51,201 nucleotides of DNA from Akkermansia sp. (GCA_017415555.1 JAFQGF010000047.1:1-51201), one strand, 5' to 3'. Shown: positions 40,535-49,246, counted from the stretch's first letter. Numbers and translations are program-made. The notes: generated by a model from the letters alone, not told the origin.

Positions 40535-42763
40535 TTACAGGAAGGGGTTTGATTCCTGGCTTACATAGCCGGTATTCGGGGTTGTCGGCTTTCTGGGGGG
40601 TGGGGCAACCCCGGAAGGCAATGGAGCTGGTAGTTCTTCGGCCCCGATGAGCAAGCGCAGGATTTCCCGGTGAGACTTGGCCTTATCACTGCTTTTGAGG
40701 CAATCTGCTGCGAATTGTGCGGCTGTTTTGCCAGCCGGGTATGTGTCGGCACAAGGGTGGGTGCCATCTGAGCCCATGCTGAGAAGGTAGCGCACCATGT
40801 CCACATTTGCCCCGTAAATGCAACGCCGCCAGATGACGCTTAGTTGCCGGGTGGAAAGGCTGTTGAAGGGGACACCCAGGCGGCAGAGGGTGCGGGCTGC
40901 TTCCACATGTCCGTTCTCGAGTGCCAGATAGAGCGGGCTGCGTCCTTGTTTGTCGGTATCCGTCAGGGAGACTCCTTTTTCTGCCAGACGATTCAGGATG
41001 GCTGTGTGGCCATGTTGGGCGGCATAATGCACAGCCGTGCTCATTTCTTTTGGGGTGGATGAGAGAGAGAGTAGTCGTTCAAATACACTGTATTCTCCCC
41101 ATATTGCGGCATGCTCCAGGGTAGTCTTGTTCATGCTGGAGCCGTTTGCTCCGGCGCCGTAATCCATCAGCAGATGGGCTATCTCACGATTCTGTGCTCT
41201 TACGGCATCGGCAAGGGCATCGGCACCGTGACGGGGAATATCCGCACCTGATTCTATGAGGATTCGAATTGTGCTGGTGTGCTCTTTCCCGGTAGCGGTT
41301 TTCAGGGCAAGTCCGTTGTAGAAGTTGACATCCCCACCCTGCGAAATCAGGAAGCGTACCATGGCGTCATTGCCGTGAAATGCGGCCGTCCCCAGCAGCC
41401 TGTTAACAGTAGTATTCTCATTATCGCTGGGGCCGTAGTGGGGCAGCAGCCAGGTGTATATCTCCGGTGTGGAGTAGGCAGCAGCGGTCTCCGGAAGGCT
41501 TTCCGAGGGATAGGCCATTTCCCGGGGATTGGCTCCGGCCGCCAGCAGAAGCTCTGCGATGTCCTGCCGATTCCGGCTGACGGCCAGATGCAGCGGGGGC
41601 AGTTGTTGGTCAAAGATACCCTTTTTCCGGGGGCCTCTGTTCGGGTTGGCTCCCAGTTCCAGCAGAAGTTTTGCAGCCTCGTAGTGGCCGCCTTCTATGG
41701 CGTAATGCAGGGCGGTGGCACCGCTGGTGGCTATGGCTGTGGCGTCGGCTCCTTGTGCTGCCAGGTGGCGTATCAGCTCACAGTGCCCTCCCATGGCGGC
41801 ATACATGAGCATCGTTTCTTTATGGCAGTTAGCATCGGCCTCTATTCCACCCTTGCTGACAATAAGCCTGTAGAGCCGCAAGTTGCCTTGGTAGGCAGCA
41901 GCCATGAGGGCTGTAGTGCCCGACTTGGAGCGCAAGGTGACATCTGCTCCTGCGTGGATGAGCTTTTCTGCCATGCTGAGGCGTCCGTTCACGATGCTGC
42001 GTATCAGGGCACTCCGCCCGTCATCTCCCACGGCATTGATGTTTGCCCCGGCGGCCAGCAGGAGGTCCACAATGTCTGAAAACCCACGCTCAGCCGCTGC
42101 CATGAGAACGGGGCCTTTCTTTGTTTTTTTGCCAAAGCCCGGTGCCGGGAATTTTCCCCGGGCGTTTGCCGGGGCTCCGGCAGCCAGAAGCTGCCGTACG
42201 TAGTCGGCACGTCCGGCAAGTGTCGCTTTCAGGATGGCATTGCTGTTGGGGGGTGTTCCTTTCTCCAGCAGGAGGTTCACCATCTCATCATGCCTTCCCA
42301 TGATGGCATGTACCAGGGCTTCGCTATCCGGCTTTGCTCCGGCTGCCAGCAGAAGCCGGGCGCATTTGGTGTGACCTCCCATCACAGCGTATAAAAGAGG
42401 GGAGATGCCTTTGCCTGGCTCGGTTTTTGCCCCGGCGTTCAAAAGGCTTTCCACGATATCGACCCGGCCGAAACGCGAGGCAATTTGCAGGGCTGTTTGT
42501 TGCTGCCGACTGAGCAGCTCTGCCGGCACTCCGGCCTGAATGCAACGGAGCGCCAGGGGAAGGTCACCTTTATTCAGAGCCTCGTGGCATACCTGAGAAA
42601 GGCGTTTCAGCTCTTGTTCCCGGGCTATGCGTTGCTCTTCGGCAATAACCTGTTGGTAGTGGCGTAAAATAGCTGCTCTTCCTTGCTGTAGAATGTCTTG
42701 TTGTGGTGTGGCCTGGGCGGTGGAGAAGGCTGCCAGAAGCGGTAGAAAGCGTGAGGAAAACAT
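40535..42763 (-). CDS. large secreted ankyrin-repeat protein
   Basis: 742 residues from the ATG at 42763. A signal peptide is likely (MFSSRFLPLLAAFSTAQA), followed by a Gln/Arg-rich helix (about 30-60). Most of the rest consists of ankyrin repeats (roughly 15-18), many containing LLLAAGA and ending in Pro-rich sequence (LPSGVAPPPRKPTTP). The chosen start is six bases after the -10 box; a longer in-frame ATG at 42832 lies upstream of the promoter and is rejected. It is not a lipoprotein, unlike the other ankyrin protein at 29608-31536. The binding partner is unknown. Confidence 0.85.
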   Translation of the reverse strand: MFSSRFLPLLAAFSTAQATPQQDILQQGRAAILRHYQQVIAEEQRIAREQELKRLSQVCHEALNKGDLPLALRCIQAGVPAELLSRQQQTALQIASRFGRVDIVESLLNAGAKTEPGKGISPLLYAVMGGHTKCARLLLAAGAKPDSEALVHAIMGRHDEMVNLLLEKGTPPNSNAILKATLAGRADYVRQLLAAGAPANARGKFPAPGFGKKTKKGPVLMAAAERGFSDIVDLLLAAGANINAVGDDGRSALIRSIVNGRLSMAEKLIHAGADVTLRSKSGTTALMAAAYQGNLRLYRLIVSKGGIEADANCHKETMLMYAAMGGHCELIRHLAAQGADATAIATSGATALHYAIEGGHYEAAKLLLELGANPNRGPRKKGIFDQQLPPLHLAVSRNRQDIAELLLAAGANPREMAYPSESLPETAAAYSTPEIYTWLLPHYGPSDNENTTVNRLLGTAAFHGNDAMVRFLISQGGDVNFYNGLALKTATGKEHTSTIRILIESGADIPRHGADALADAVRAQNREIAHLLMDYGAGANGSSMNKTTLEHAAIWGEYSVFERLLSLSSTPKEMSTAVHYAAQHGHTAILNRLAEKGVSLTDTDKQGRSPLYLALENGHVEAARTLCRLGVPFNSLSTRQLSVIWRRCIYGANVDMVRYLLSMGSDGTHPCADTYPAGKTAAQFAADCLKSSDKAKSHREILRLLIGAEELPAPLPSGVAPPPRKPTTPNTGYVSQESNPFL

Positions 42764-42769
42764 GCCCGT

Positions 42770-42798
42770 AGCATAGCACTGCCGCATTCGCCCGTCAA
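42770..42798 (-). promoter_or_regulatory. promoter of the large ankyrin gene, leaderless arrangement
   Basis: On the minus strand TTGACG (42798-42793) and TATGCT (42775-42770) are 17 bases apart; six bases separate the -10 from the ATG at 42763. Confidence 0.7.
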
Positions 42799-42816
42799 GG
42801 CATATTTTGCCGGCAG

Positions 42817-42851
42817 AAGAGAAAGCCCCCACCTAACGAACAGGCGGGGGC
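42817..42851 (-). terminator. rho-independent terminator of the pur operon
   Basis: GCCCCCGCCT (42851-42842 on the minus strand) pairs with AGGTGGGGGC (42834-42825), with one G-T wobble and a 7-base loop, followed by a T-rich tract. It lies 27 bases after the purQ stop. Confidence 0.85.
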
Positions 42852-42878
42852 CAAGGGAAATCGGTGCAAGTGCGCGAC

Positions 42879-43586
42879 TTACTTCAGAGCATCGAAGGCG
42901 CCCTTGAAGAAGTAGTAGCCCCAGCCCCAATCGGGGTCGCCGGACCAATCGGGGTCGTAGTGGTGGCGGGGCTTCAGGAAGCGCTCCGGGTGGGGCATGA
43001 GGCCCATGGCGCGGCCGGTGGGGTCCTGCAGGCCTGCGATGCGCAGCTCGGAGCCGTTGTGGTTGTCAGCGTACTGCAGGGCAACGCAGCCGTTCTCGAG
43101 GTACTTCTGGGCGTCGCCGGGTTCGCAGACGAGGCGGCCTTCCGCGTGGGCGGAGGGGAGCTCGAAGTTCTCGGGCAGGTAGGTGGTGAAGGGGCAGTTC
43201 GGAGCCACCTTCACGAGCTTGTCCCACATGCACTCAAAGCGCTCGCTCTTGTTCCAGATGAGGGAAGCCTTGGGCAGGATGCCCAGCTTGGTCAGAATCT
43301 GGAAGCCGTTGCAGATGCCGAAGAGGAAGCCGCCGTTGGCGTGGTGCTTCTGCAGGGCATCGCCCAGGAAGCGCTCTGTCTCCAGCTGAGCCAGACGACC
43401 GCTCATCACATAGTCGCCATAGGAGAAGCCGCCGGAGAATACAACGAGCTGAGCCTTGGCCACATGCTGGGGCGTAGCCGTGGCAATGGGCTGCACCTGG
43501 GTGGTGAAACCGGCGGCGCGCAGGGCGCGCTCGGTCTCCACGTCGCAGTTGGTGCCGGGGTATTTGAGAAGTAATGCGTGAGGCAT
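42879..43586 (-). CDS. purQ: phosphoribosylformylglycinamidine synthase, glutaminase subunit
   Basis: 235 residues, class I glutamine amidotransferase. The catalytic Cys is Cys92 in FGICNGFQ, with the His/Glu of LMPHPERF near residue 205. It supplies ammonia to PurL through PurS in de novo purine synthesis. It is the last gene of a purC-purS-purL-purQ run; the gap before it (38 bases) contains short ACGAATT-type repeats. The C-terminus DWGWGYYFFKGAFDALK is typical of the group that uses the small PurL. Confidence 0.96.
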   Translation of the reverse strand: MPHALLLKYPGTNCDVETERALRAAGFTTQVQPIATATPQHVAKAQLVVFSGGFSYGDYVMSGRLAQLETERFLGDALQKHHANGGFLFGICNGFQILTKLGILPKASLIWNKSERFECMWDKLVKVAPNCPFTTYLPENFELPSAHAEGRLVCEPGDAQKYLENGCVALQYADNHNGSELRIAGLQDPTGRAMGLMPHPERFLKPRHHYDPDWSGDPDWGWGYYFFKGAFDALK

Positions 43587-43624
43587 AGTAAAATTACGAG
43601 TTAAGAGTTACGAATTACGTGTTA
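43587..43624. repeat. short TTACGAATT-type repeat in the purL-purQ gap
   Basis: The gap contains ATTACGAGTTAA and GTTACGAATTACG, near-copies of one another in tandem. Similar TACGAA/ATTCGT sequences occur in the pflB leader (24727-24738), at both edges of the pflB-pflA element and in the gap before purL (about 46021-46045), so this looks like a dispersed short intergenic repeat. Confidence 0.5.
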
Positions 43625-46018
43625 TTAATAGAAGGGCGTTAATCCGTTCTTCCAGATGCTCTTCAGCTCGGCCACCTCTGCCTGCAGGACGGTGCTGCCC
43701 TTGGCGGTGATAGTGAGCTTGCCGTCGGTGGTGGCGGAGCCGATGCGGGCGCAGGGGGTGCCGGCCATGGCGGCGGCAAAGTCATCTGCCAGGTCCTCAT
43801 CCACCTCCACCAGGAAGCGACCGGTGCTTTCTGCGAAGCAGGGCACGGCGTTGTTCTGCCAGCCACCCACGGTGGGCAGCTTGTCGAGGTCGATGCAGAT
43901 GCCGCCCTTGCCGGAGAAAGCCATCTCGGCTGCGGCTACGGCCAGACCACCTTCGGATAGGTCGTGGGCGGAGAGCACCAGCCCCTGGGTGAGTGCCTTG
44001 CTGTAGTACTGCTTGTACACCTCGAAGTTAGCGGTGCAGTCTGTCTGGGGTACCTTGCAGTCCTTCACGCCCTTAATGCGGGCGTAGACGGAGGCTCCCA
44101 TCTCGTCCTCGGTGTTGCCAACAATGAAGACGGCGCTGTTGTTGCGGCGCAGGCTGGCGCCACGCACATGCTCAGGCTCTTCCACCACACCGAAGCCGGA
44201 GCAGAGGAAGGTGACGGGGATGTTCACGGGGCCGTCCTCGGTCTCAAAGTAGTTGTAGAAGCTGTCCTTGCCGGATACATAGGGTGCACCGTATGCCAGA
44301 GCGGCGGTGCGGATGCCCTTGGCGCACTCCACGATGCGCCCCAGCTCGCTGGGGCATTCCGGGTTGCCCATGCAGAAGTTGTCCAGCAGGGCAATCTTCT
44401 CGGGGTTGGTGCCGGCCAGTACCAGCTGGCGCACAGTCTCATCCACCGTTCCGGTGCCCATGGCGTAGGGGTCGGTCTTACCCCACTCGGGCAGAATGGC
44501 CAGAGCGAGGGACATGAGCTTGTCGGAGCCATCGATGTCGATGACGGAGGCATCCTGCGGGGCGTCGGCGGAGGCTCCGGCGAGGGGCTTCAGCACGGTA
44601 TTGCCTTGCACCTCGTGGTCGTACTCGCGGATGATGGGCTCGCGGGAAACGATGGCGAAGTCGCCGAATACCTGCTTGAGGTCGGCGGTCAGGTTGCTGT
44701 CGTCCAGAGCCACTCCCTGCATGGCAGGACAGGGGGTGAAGGTGGAGGTGAGGTACTTGGTGGGAGCATCGTGCAACTTGGAGTTGTCCATCTCCACCAC
44801 CAGCTCACCATTGTGCCATACACGCAGCACGCCGCTGTCATTGGATTCACCCAGTACGGTCATTTCCGTCTGGAATGTGTTGGCCAGGTTCTGTAGCTCG
44901 TCTAGGTTTTCGGGCTTCACTGCCAGCACCATGCGCTCCTGAGACTCAGAGAGGAAAATCTGCCATGAGAGCATGCCGGTTTCCTTGAGCGGGGCGCGCT
45001 CCAAGTACAGGTTGCCGCCTGTCTCGGAAAGCATTTCACCTGCGGCGGAGGAGAAACCACCAGCGCCGCAGTCGGTCACGAACTCGATGAGGCCGCGCTC
45101 GCGGGCTTCCAGAATGACGTCGAGCGTCTTCTTCTCTTCAATGGGGTTACCAATCTGCACAGCCTGCTGGTCCTCGGTGGCGGATTCCTCGCCCATGGCG
45201 GCGGAGGAGAAGGTGGCACCGTGGAGACCGTCTTTACCGGTGCGGCCGCCAATGACAACTACGGCCAGTCCGGGTTTCATTTCTTTGGCTATGTCCTTCT
45301 GGGGAATCACGCCTGCCGTGCCGCAGAATACGAGCGGGTTGTAAATGTAGGTCGGGTCGAACTGAATGGCACCGCTGGTGGTGGGGATACCCATACGGTT
45401 GCCGTAGTCGCGCACGCCGTGTACCACGCCGCGCATAATGCCCAGGGGGTGAATGATGTTGTGGCCTTCCACCATGCTCTGCGGGGTATCGGGGGCGCCG
45501 AAGCAGAAGACGTCCAGGTTAGCGATGGGCTTGGCACCCTTGCCGGCACCCAGAATGTCGCGAATCACGCCGCCGAGGCCGGTGTTGGCTCCGGCGTAGG
45601 GCTCGATGGCGCTGGGGTGATTGTGTGTCTCGGCCTTCAGGCAGACGGAGAGCTCGTCGTCCAGCTTAATGAAGCCGGCATTGTCCACAAAGCAGCTGAG
45701 CACAAAACCCGGCTTCTGCGCCATAATCTCCTTGGACGGGCGCTGAATGAAGGTCTTGTACATGCTGTTAATCTCCTCCGTCTCACCATTCACGGTATGC
45801 TGAATGGTGGCGGCAAAGATGCGGTGTTTGCAGTGCTCGGACCAGGTCTGGGCGATTACCTCCAGTTCCACGTCGGTGGGCTCGCGGTCAATCTCGTTGA
45901 AAATCTGCTGCACGACCAGCATATCCTCCGTGGAGAGGGAAAGCTTCATGTCCTGGCTCAGCTTGGTCAGCTCTGCCTCGCTCAGGTTACGAACAGGTAT
46001 GTGTCGGTATGTTGCCAT
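43625..46018 (-). CDS. purL: phosphoribosylformylglycinamidine synthase subunit, small-type PurL
   Basis: 797 residues, the small PurL that needs separate PurS and PurQ partners, a little longer than the usual ~730. It catalyses ATP-dependent conversion of FGAR to FGAM. Landmarks are TWSEHCKHR near residue 78-86, AETHNHPSAIEPYAGANTG, GGRTGKDGLHGATFSS and the C-terminal ALTQGLVLSAHDLSEGGLA. The purS-like gene lies 31 bases upstream and purQ 38 bases downstream. Confidence 0.96.
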   Translation of the reverse strand: MATYRHIPVRNLSEAELTKLSQDMKLSLSTEDMLVVQQIFNEIDREPTDVELEVIAQTWSEHCKHRIFAATIQHTVNGETEEINSMYKTFIQRPSKEIMAQKPGFVLSCFVDNAGFIKLDDELSVCLKAETHNHPSAIEPYAGANTGLGGVIRDILGAGKGAKPIANLDVFCFGAPDTPQSMVEGHNIIHPLGIMRGVVHGVRDYGNRMGIPTTSGAIQFDPTYIYNPLVFCGTAGVIPQKDIAKEMKPGLAVVVIGGRTGKDGLHGATFSSAAMGEESATEDQQAVQIGNPIEEKKTLDVILEARERGLIEFVTDCGAGGFSSAAGEMLSETGGNLYLERAPLKETGMLSWQIFLSESQERMVLAVKPENLDELQNLANTFQTEMTVLGESNDSGVLRVWHNGELVVEMDNSKLHDAPTKYLTSTFTPCPAMQGVALDDSNLTADLKQVFGDFAIVSREPIIREYDHEVQGNTVLKPLAGASADAPQDASVIDIDGSDKLMSLALAILPEWGKTDPYAMGTGTVDETVRQLVLAGTNPEKIALLDNFCMGNPECPSELGRIVECAKGIRTAALAYGAPYVSGKDSFYNYFETEDGPVNIPVTFLCSGFGVVEEPEHVRGASLRRNNSAVFIVGNTEDEMGASVYARIKGVKDCKVPQTDCTANFEVYKQYYSKALTQGLVLSAHDLSEGGLAVAAAEMAFSGKGGICIDLDKLPTVGGWQNNAVPCFAESTGRFLVEVDEDLADDFAAAMAGTPCARIGSATTDGKLTITAKGSTVLQAEVAELKSIWKNGLTPFY

Positions 46019-46049
46019 AATCTATACTTCGTAATTTGTAGTTAGTCCC

Positions 46050-46499
46050 TTATTTGACGCTCCAGGTGTGGATGGCGGGGTTGCATACATCGTTGCAGAA
46101 GCGGGCGGCGAGTGCCTCCTTGTCGCCATTGCCGAAGATGTATATCTTCTGCGTGATAGTGAGGGCAGAGATGCTGAAGGCCAGCCCCTTGCGGCCGGAA
46201 TAGTTGGTCAGGATAGCTTCCTTCTCCAGATCCAGAGCACCTTTCTTAATGCCATAGGAGATGCAGAAGAGCTCGCCTTCCAGCGCGGGTGTTCCGCCTT
46301 CCTCAACCTTCTGGGAGATGGGGTCTACCAGCACGCGGCGCATATAGTCCGCGGCTGCTTCGATGTCGCCCTCGCACTCTACGGTGTAAAGACGGGTGTG
46401 GTTGTAGGTCAGCGCATCGCTGATGGGGGTGTAGAGCAGCTTGTTCGCGTCTGTAGCGGACTGGAAGCGGCTGAATACCTCAAATGTAAGTGTTGCCAT
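46050..46499 (-). CDS. purS: PurS-like protein with two tandem PurS-type domains
   Basis: 149 residues from the ATG at 46499; typical PurS has about 80-90. Two halves each show the PurS pattern of a beta-strand, a helix and a (D/N)P-I turn: RLYTVECEGDIEAAADYMRRV...DPIS at about 36-65, and KIYIFGNGDKEALAARFCNDVCNPAI at about 118-144. PurS normally works as a dimer that bridges PurQ and PurL; here the dimer seems to be covalently fused, as in the N-terminal domain of large single-chain PurL. The position, purC upstream and purL downstream, supports the call. The similarity is by eye and remote. Confidence 0.7.
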   Translation of the reverse strand: MATLTFEVFSRFQSATDANKLLYTPISDALTYNHTRLYTVECEGDIEAAADYMRRVLVDPISQKVEEGGTPALEGELFCISYGIKKGALDLEKEAILTNYSGRKGLAFSISALTITQKIYIFGNGDKEALAARFCNDVCNPAIHTWSVK

Positions 46500-46554
46500 A
46501 AAGTTGAAAAGGGCCACCGCACAGTGTCGCACGGTGGCCGTAAATGATTCTGTG

Positions 46555-47259
46555 TTACTTGCTCAGGCGCTCCAGCACCTCGGCGTAGGATTCCATGAAC
46601 TCGCCCAGCCCCTGGCGGAAGCGATCCTTGTCCATCTTTTTGCCGGTGGCCACGTCCCACAGGCGGCAGGTGTCCGGGGAAATCTCGTCGGCCAGCACAA
46701 TGCAGCTCGGGTCTTCGGCCAGACGTCCCAGCTCAATCTTAAAGTCGATAAGGCGCAGGTTGGCCTTCAGGAAGAACTCGCAGAGTGTCTCGTTCACCAG
46801 CAGGGCCATTTTCTTGATGGCGGCGCACTCCTCTTCGGTGGCGGCGCCCATCTCGCGGGCGTAGTCGTCGTTGATGAAGGGGTCACCCAGGCTGTCATCC
46901 TTGTAGGAGAACTCAACAATGGGCTTCTTGAAGGCTGTGCCCTCGGCCACACCCATGCGCTTGGAGAAGCTGCCGGCGGCTACGTTGCGCACGATGACCT
47001 CCAGAGGAATGATGGATACCTTCTTTACCAGCAGGTTGATGTCGTCCACATCGTCCACGAGATGTGTTGCCACGCCCTTGGCCTCCAGCATGCGGTAAAT
47101 AATGAGAGTGATGGCCTTGTTGAAGCGGCCCTTGTTCTCGAAGTCTTCCTTCTTGACGCCGTTGAATGCAGTGGCGGAGTCCTTGTACTCCATGCGCAGT
47201 ACATTGGGGTCATCTGTTGTGAACAGTCTCTTGGCTTTGCCTTCGTAAATCGGTTCCAT
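46555..47259 (-). CDS. purC: SAICAR synthase
   Basis: 234 residues, standard. It joins aspartate to CAIR with ATP in purine synthesis. Landmarks are IYEGKAKRLFTTDDP at the N-terminus, VRNVAAGSFSKRMG, LIDFKIELGRL and DEISPDTCRLWD. It heads the purC-purS-purL-purQ operon, with a promoter about 40 bases upstream of the leader start. No purine riboswitch or PurR-like box is visible in the short leader. Confidence 0.97.
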   Translation of the reverse strand: MEPIYEGKAKRLFTTDDPNVLRMEYKDSATAFNGVKKEDFENKGRFNKAITLIIYRMLEAKGVATHLVDDVDDINLLVKKVSIIPLEVIVRNVAAGSFSKRMGVAEGTAFKKPIVEFSYKDDSLGDPFINDDYAREMGAATEEECAAIKKMALLVNETLCEFFLKANLRLIDFKIELGRLAEDPSCIVLADEISPDTCRLWDVATGKKMDKDRFRQGLGEFMESYAEVLERLSK

Positions 47260-47298
47260 GATATTATCTGCGAGGGGTTGTGATTACACCTCACCCCC

Positions 47299-47326
47299 AA
47301 TATACCTGAACAGGAAGCTTTGTCAA
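47299..47326 (-). promoter_or_regulatory. promoter of the pur operon
   Basis: On the minus strand TTGACA (47326-47321) and TATATT (47304-47299) are 16 bases apart; leader about 33 bases. Confidence 0.75.
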
Positions 47327-47451
47327 GCCTAAAAACCAGATTCGCAGAGCCGGAATGTAGATTCATTCAACTTTCCGTTTTATCCCTCATGCATTGATTT
47401 GGGGTGATTATGGCAATGCCGGATAAAAACAGCTGCTGTATTGAAAATGGG

Positions 47452-47479
47452 TTGCAAAAAATGGGGGATTGTGTAAATT
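47452..47479 (+). promoter_or_regulatory. promoter of the sigma-factor operon
   Basis: TTGCAA (47452-47457) and TAAATT (47474-47479) are 16 bases apart; the -10 ends nine bases before the ATG at 47489. A GGAAG between them could act as a weak Shine-Dalgarno if the message has any leader. Confidence 0.5.
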
Positions 47480-47488
47480 GGAAGCGGT

Positions 47489-48028
47489 ATGGGGAACAGG
47501 CAGAAAATCGCAGAACAATGCATCGGCTGGTTTCAGCAGGAGCATGCCCGCCTGTTGGCCTACCTTTCCACCTGTATGCCGGGGGTGGAGGACTCCGAGC
47601 TGCTGCTGACGCTCACATCTCAGCGAGTCCTCCGCGCAGTGGAGCACGGTCTCCTGTCAGCGGATGCGGATACCCTGACGCGCTACACCATGCGCCTCCT
47701 ATACCGCGCGGCCGGCAATGCTCTGCGGGAACAGTCCCGCCGCCACGCACGCGAGGCGCAATACTGCCGCGAACTGTACGCTGATGGGCTTGTGCCCCAC
47801 ATGCTCCGGGAGGATGCAGACGATTCGCAGCTGGCTGTTCGCCGTGCTGTGCTCTGCCTCCCGCAGGAGCAGAGCCAGCTCATCATTCTCCATCTCTGGC
47901 AGGAACTCACGTTCAGCCAGATTGCCTCCGTTCTGCATCTCCCGCTTTCCACGGTGAAAAGCCGCTACCGGGTCGCTATCCAACGCCTGGAACAAATCCT
48001 GAAACCTCACTTCGATATTCCATCATGA
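47489..48028 (+). CDS. ECF-type RNA polymerase sigma factor
   Basis: 179 residues. Region 2 is weakly conserved (about 20-95, with TRYTMRLLYRAAGNALREQSR), while region 4 is clear: LPQEQSQLIILHLWQELTFSQIASVLHLPLSTVKSRYRVAIQRL, a helix-turn-helix that reads the -35 element. No extra C-terminal domain. The next gene overlaps by four bases (ATGA) and encodes a single-span membrane protein, the usual anti-sigma arrangement; a PDZ protein follows in the same way. The promoter regulated by this factor is not known. Confidence 0.85.
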   Translation: MGNRQKIAEQCIGWFQQEHARLLAYLSTCMPGVEDSELLLTLTSQRVLRAVEHGLLSADADTLTRYTMRLLYRAAGNALREQSRRHAREAQYCRELYADGLVPHMLREDADDSQLAVRRAVLCLPQEQSQLIILHLWQELTFSQIASVLHLPLSTVKSRYRVAIQRLEQILKPHFDIPS

Positions 48029-48384
48029 AACAGGAAAATCTCACCCCATTGGAACAACTCATCCGCTCAGCCGCTCCGCGTGTGCAGGTAGATGAGGCCA
48101 TGAGCTCCCGCCTGGAGAAAAGTCTACGCGCAGCGTCTGTGTCGCGCCATCGGCGGAGCGTACGGTGGTGGCATGGTGCCGCCGCTGTCGCCATGCTTGT
48201 CCTGCTGGCTGTGGCCGGGGGGGTGCTGTATGAGCCGGAGCCCCCGGCTGCTCCCTGCTATGTGGGGCGCATCAGTGCCGAGGCAGTAGAGCCTATCCTG
48301 GCACCGTACGAAGTTCGCAACGGTATGAGCTACGGCATCGTTGCCGGGGAATATGAAGTTGTCATCGCTGATGTCGCCTTATGA
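48025..48384 (+). CDS. probable anti-sigma factor, single-span membrane protein
   Basis: 119 residues, starting inside the sigma gene. Residues ~1-48 are a cytosolic helical domain, then one membrane segment (about 50-70, AAVAMLVLLAVAGGVL) and a periplasmic part with ILAPYEVRNGMSYGIVAGEYEVVIAD. No zinc-binding HxxxCxxC motif is present, so if it is an anti-sigma it is not of the ZAS class. The call rests on position, overlap and topology rather than on recognisable sequence. Confidence 0.55.
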   Translation: MKQENLTPLEQLIRSAAPRVQVDEAMSSRLEKSLRAASVSRHRRSVRWWHGAAAVAMLVLLAVAGGVLYEPEPPAAPCYVGRISAEAVEPILAPYEVRNGMSYGIVAGEYEVVIADVAL

Positions 48385-49127
48385 ACAGAGTCTTCCATAT
48401 CCTGGCGCTCCTGGCTTTCCTTATCACCTCTGCCGCGCCGGCAGAAGAATGGTGGGAGGATGAGGCAGAAGAGCGTATCCCCATTGTTTCCCGCGTTATC
48501 TTCGGTGTGCGTTCGCGGGCTCTGACGCAACAGGAACAGCTGCACTATGGCCTCTCCGGCTCACAGGGAGGGCTTCTTCTCACCGCCGTGGAGCCGGAAA
48601 GTCCGGCTGCAGGTGCCGGTATGCAGGCCGGGGATGTGCTGCTCGCTATCAATGGGGTGCCTTTTCATACCCCGGCAGATTTGCAATTGTATCTCAGCAG
48701 ACAGCAGGCCGGGCAGCGGCTGCATCCTGTTCTGCTTCGCAACAGCAAGAAGGTGTTCTGCTCCGCCACGCTCCGAGCTCGCCCGCAACCCGTTGTGGTG
48801 GGGTATGCGCGTCCCGTCAATCATGCGGGTGTCAGGGAGGGGCTGCTCGCGTTGCAATGCCGCCTGGCATACCATCTGGCCCAATGTCCCCATAGTCAAC
48901 AGGAGGCTCGCCAATGTGCAGCAGATATCCGACGCTTCATGGTCATCAGCCCTCAAACCTCCCTGCGCCTTTCTTATCGCGATTCCGTCGGCCCCATCAG
49001 CATCGACTGCAAGGCTACTCACTTCTCAATCCGGGCCGGTGAGCACTCCCTGCGACTCGACTCCTCTCAGGACGAGCTCCCACCCCACTTGCGGGAACGC
49101 CTGATACGCCTTTCCCGGAAAAATTAA
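48381..49127 (+). CDS. exported PDZ-domain protein
   Basis: 248 residues, overlapping the previous gene by four bases. A signal peptide is present (MNRVFHILALLAFLITSAAPA). A PDZ domain covers about 45-130: GLSGSQGGLLLTAV, then AGMQAGDVLLAINGVPFHTPADL. The C-terminal ~110 residues show no protease motif, so unlike DegS it has no catalytic domain of its own. In the operon with a sigma factor and probable anti-sigma, it may sense envelope proteins through the PDZ domain, which is inference. The final part has a repeated Arg/Ser-rich strand pattern. Confidence 0.75.
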   Translation: MNRVFHILALLAFLITSAAPAEEWWEDEAEERIPIVSRVIFGVRSRALTQQEQLHYGLSGSQGGLLLTAVEPESPAAGAGMQAGDVLLAINGVPFHTPADLQLYLSRQQAGQRLHPVLLRNSKKVFCSATLRARPQPVVVGYARPVNHAGVREGLLALQCRLAYHLAQCPHSQQEARQCAADIRRFMVISPQTSLRLSYRDSVGPISIDCKATHFSIRAGEHSLRLDSSQDELPPHLRERLIRLSRKN

Positions 49128-49246
49128 TCTTTTTTTCAACTTTTTTCATTTTTTTTCGCCCTTTTGGTCTTTCGGCGGTGATATATTTATAGAAAGTAGC
49201 CACTTCCAGCGGCGTTTTTCGGAAAAATTACCACCACCAGACAGAC

